Source of the DNA: Opitutia bacterium
GTDB taxonomy: Bacteria > Verrucomicrobiota > Verrucomicrobiia > Opitutales > Opitutaceae
NCBI GenBank assembly: GCA_016199925.1
Contig: JACQFT010000036.1
Span: forward strand, 1 to 37,663
Reading direction: 5' to 3'
DNA: 37,663 nt
Part shown: in pieces, positions 37,589 through 37,663 of the stretch
Position numbering within the stretch: position 1 is the first letter of the stretch
How the letters are laid out: each line of letters starts with the position of its first letter
Program-made: the position numbers and the translations under genes
The notes under the pieces: model-generated
What the model saw: the letters and a program-made list of their open reading frames with translations, nothing else
What the model was told of the DNA's origin: nothing
Database searches by the model: none

Positions 37589-37663
37589 GCGGGCGGGAAG
37601 ATGGTTTGGAGGGAAGGACGATCCAGCGCAGGGGCAGATTCAGGCGGTGAATCCGCTGGGTCC

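Overview
High-GC bacterial chromosomal window whose gene content and intergenic repeat style suggest a Verrucomicrobiota/Opitutaceae-like genome (inference; no search was possible). It holds housekeeping genes (clpB, hflX, ysxC/engB, rsmH, sixA, GIY-YIG), a TetR + ABC/FtsX export locus followed by an un-tracked 37-aa ORF, and a pectin/uronate catabolic block (ExuT-like MFS, GH88/105, DUF4861, KduD, KduI, a decayed TonB receptor, IclR, Eda). Next come two sulfatases (the second frameshifted, with a catalytic segment missing), a giant 1839-aa Sel1-repeat protein, two HD-domain proteins, a PLP decarboxylase, an MddA-like methyltransferase and OsmC. The most unusual signal is a modular hairpin-rich repeat of about 100-250 bp. 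It is present four times, each time immediately 5' of a gene and in the same orientation as that gene (GH105, eda, PLP decarboxylase, osmC). In three copies the reading frame through the repeat ends at a TGA overlapping the gene's start codon (ATGA). In the fourth copy the repeat supplies the only ATG/GTG/TTG start for the GH105 frame. Other signals include a 7-nt-periodic array, a 33-bp REP-like tandem array whose core resembles Pseudomonas REPs, stem-TCT-stem hairpins, and a YkgJ gene with no canonical start codon.
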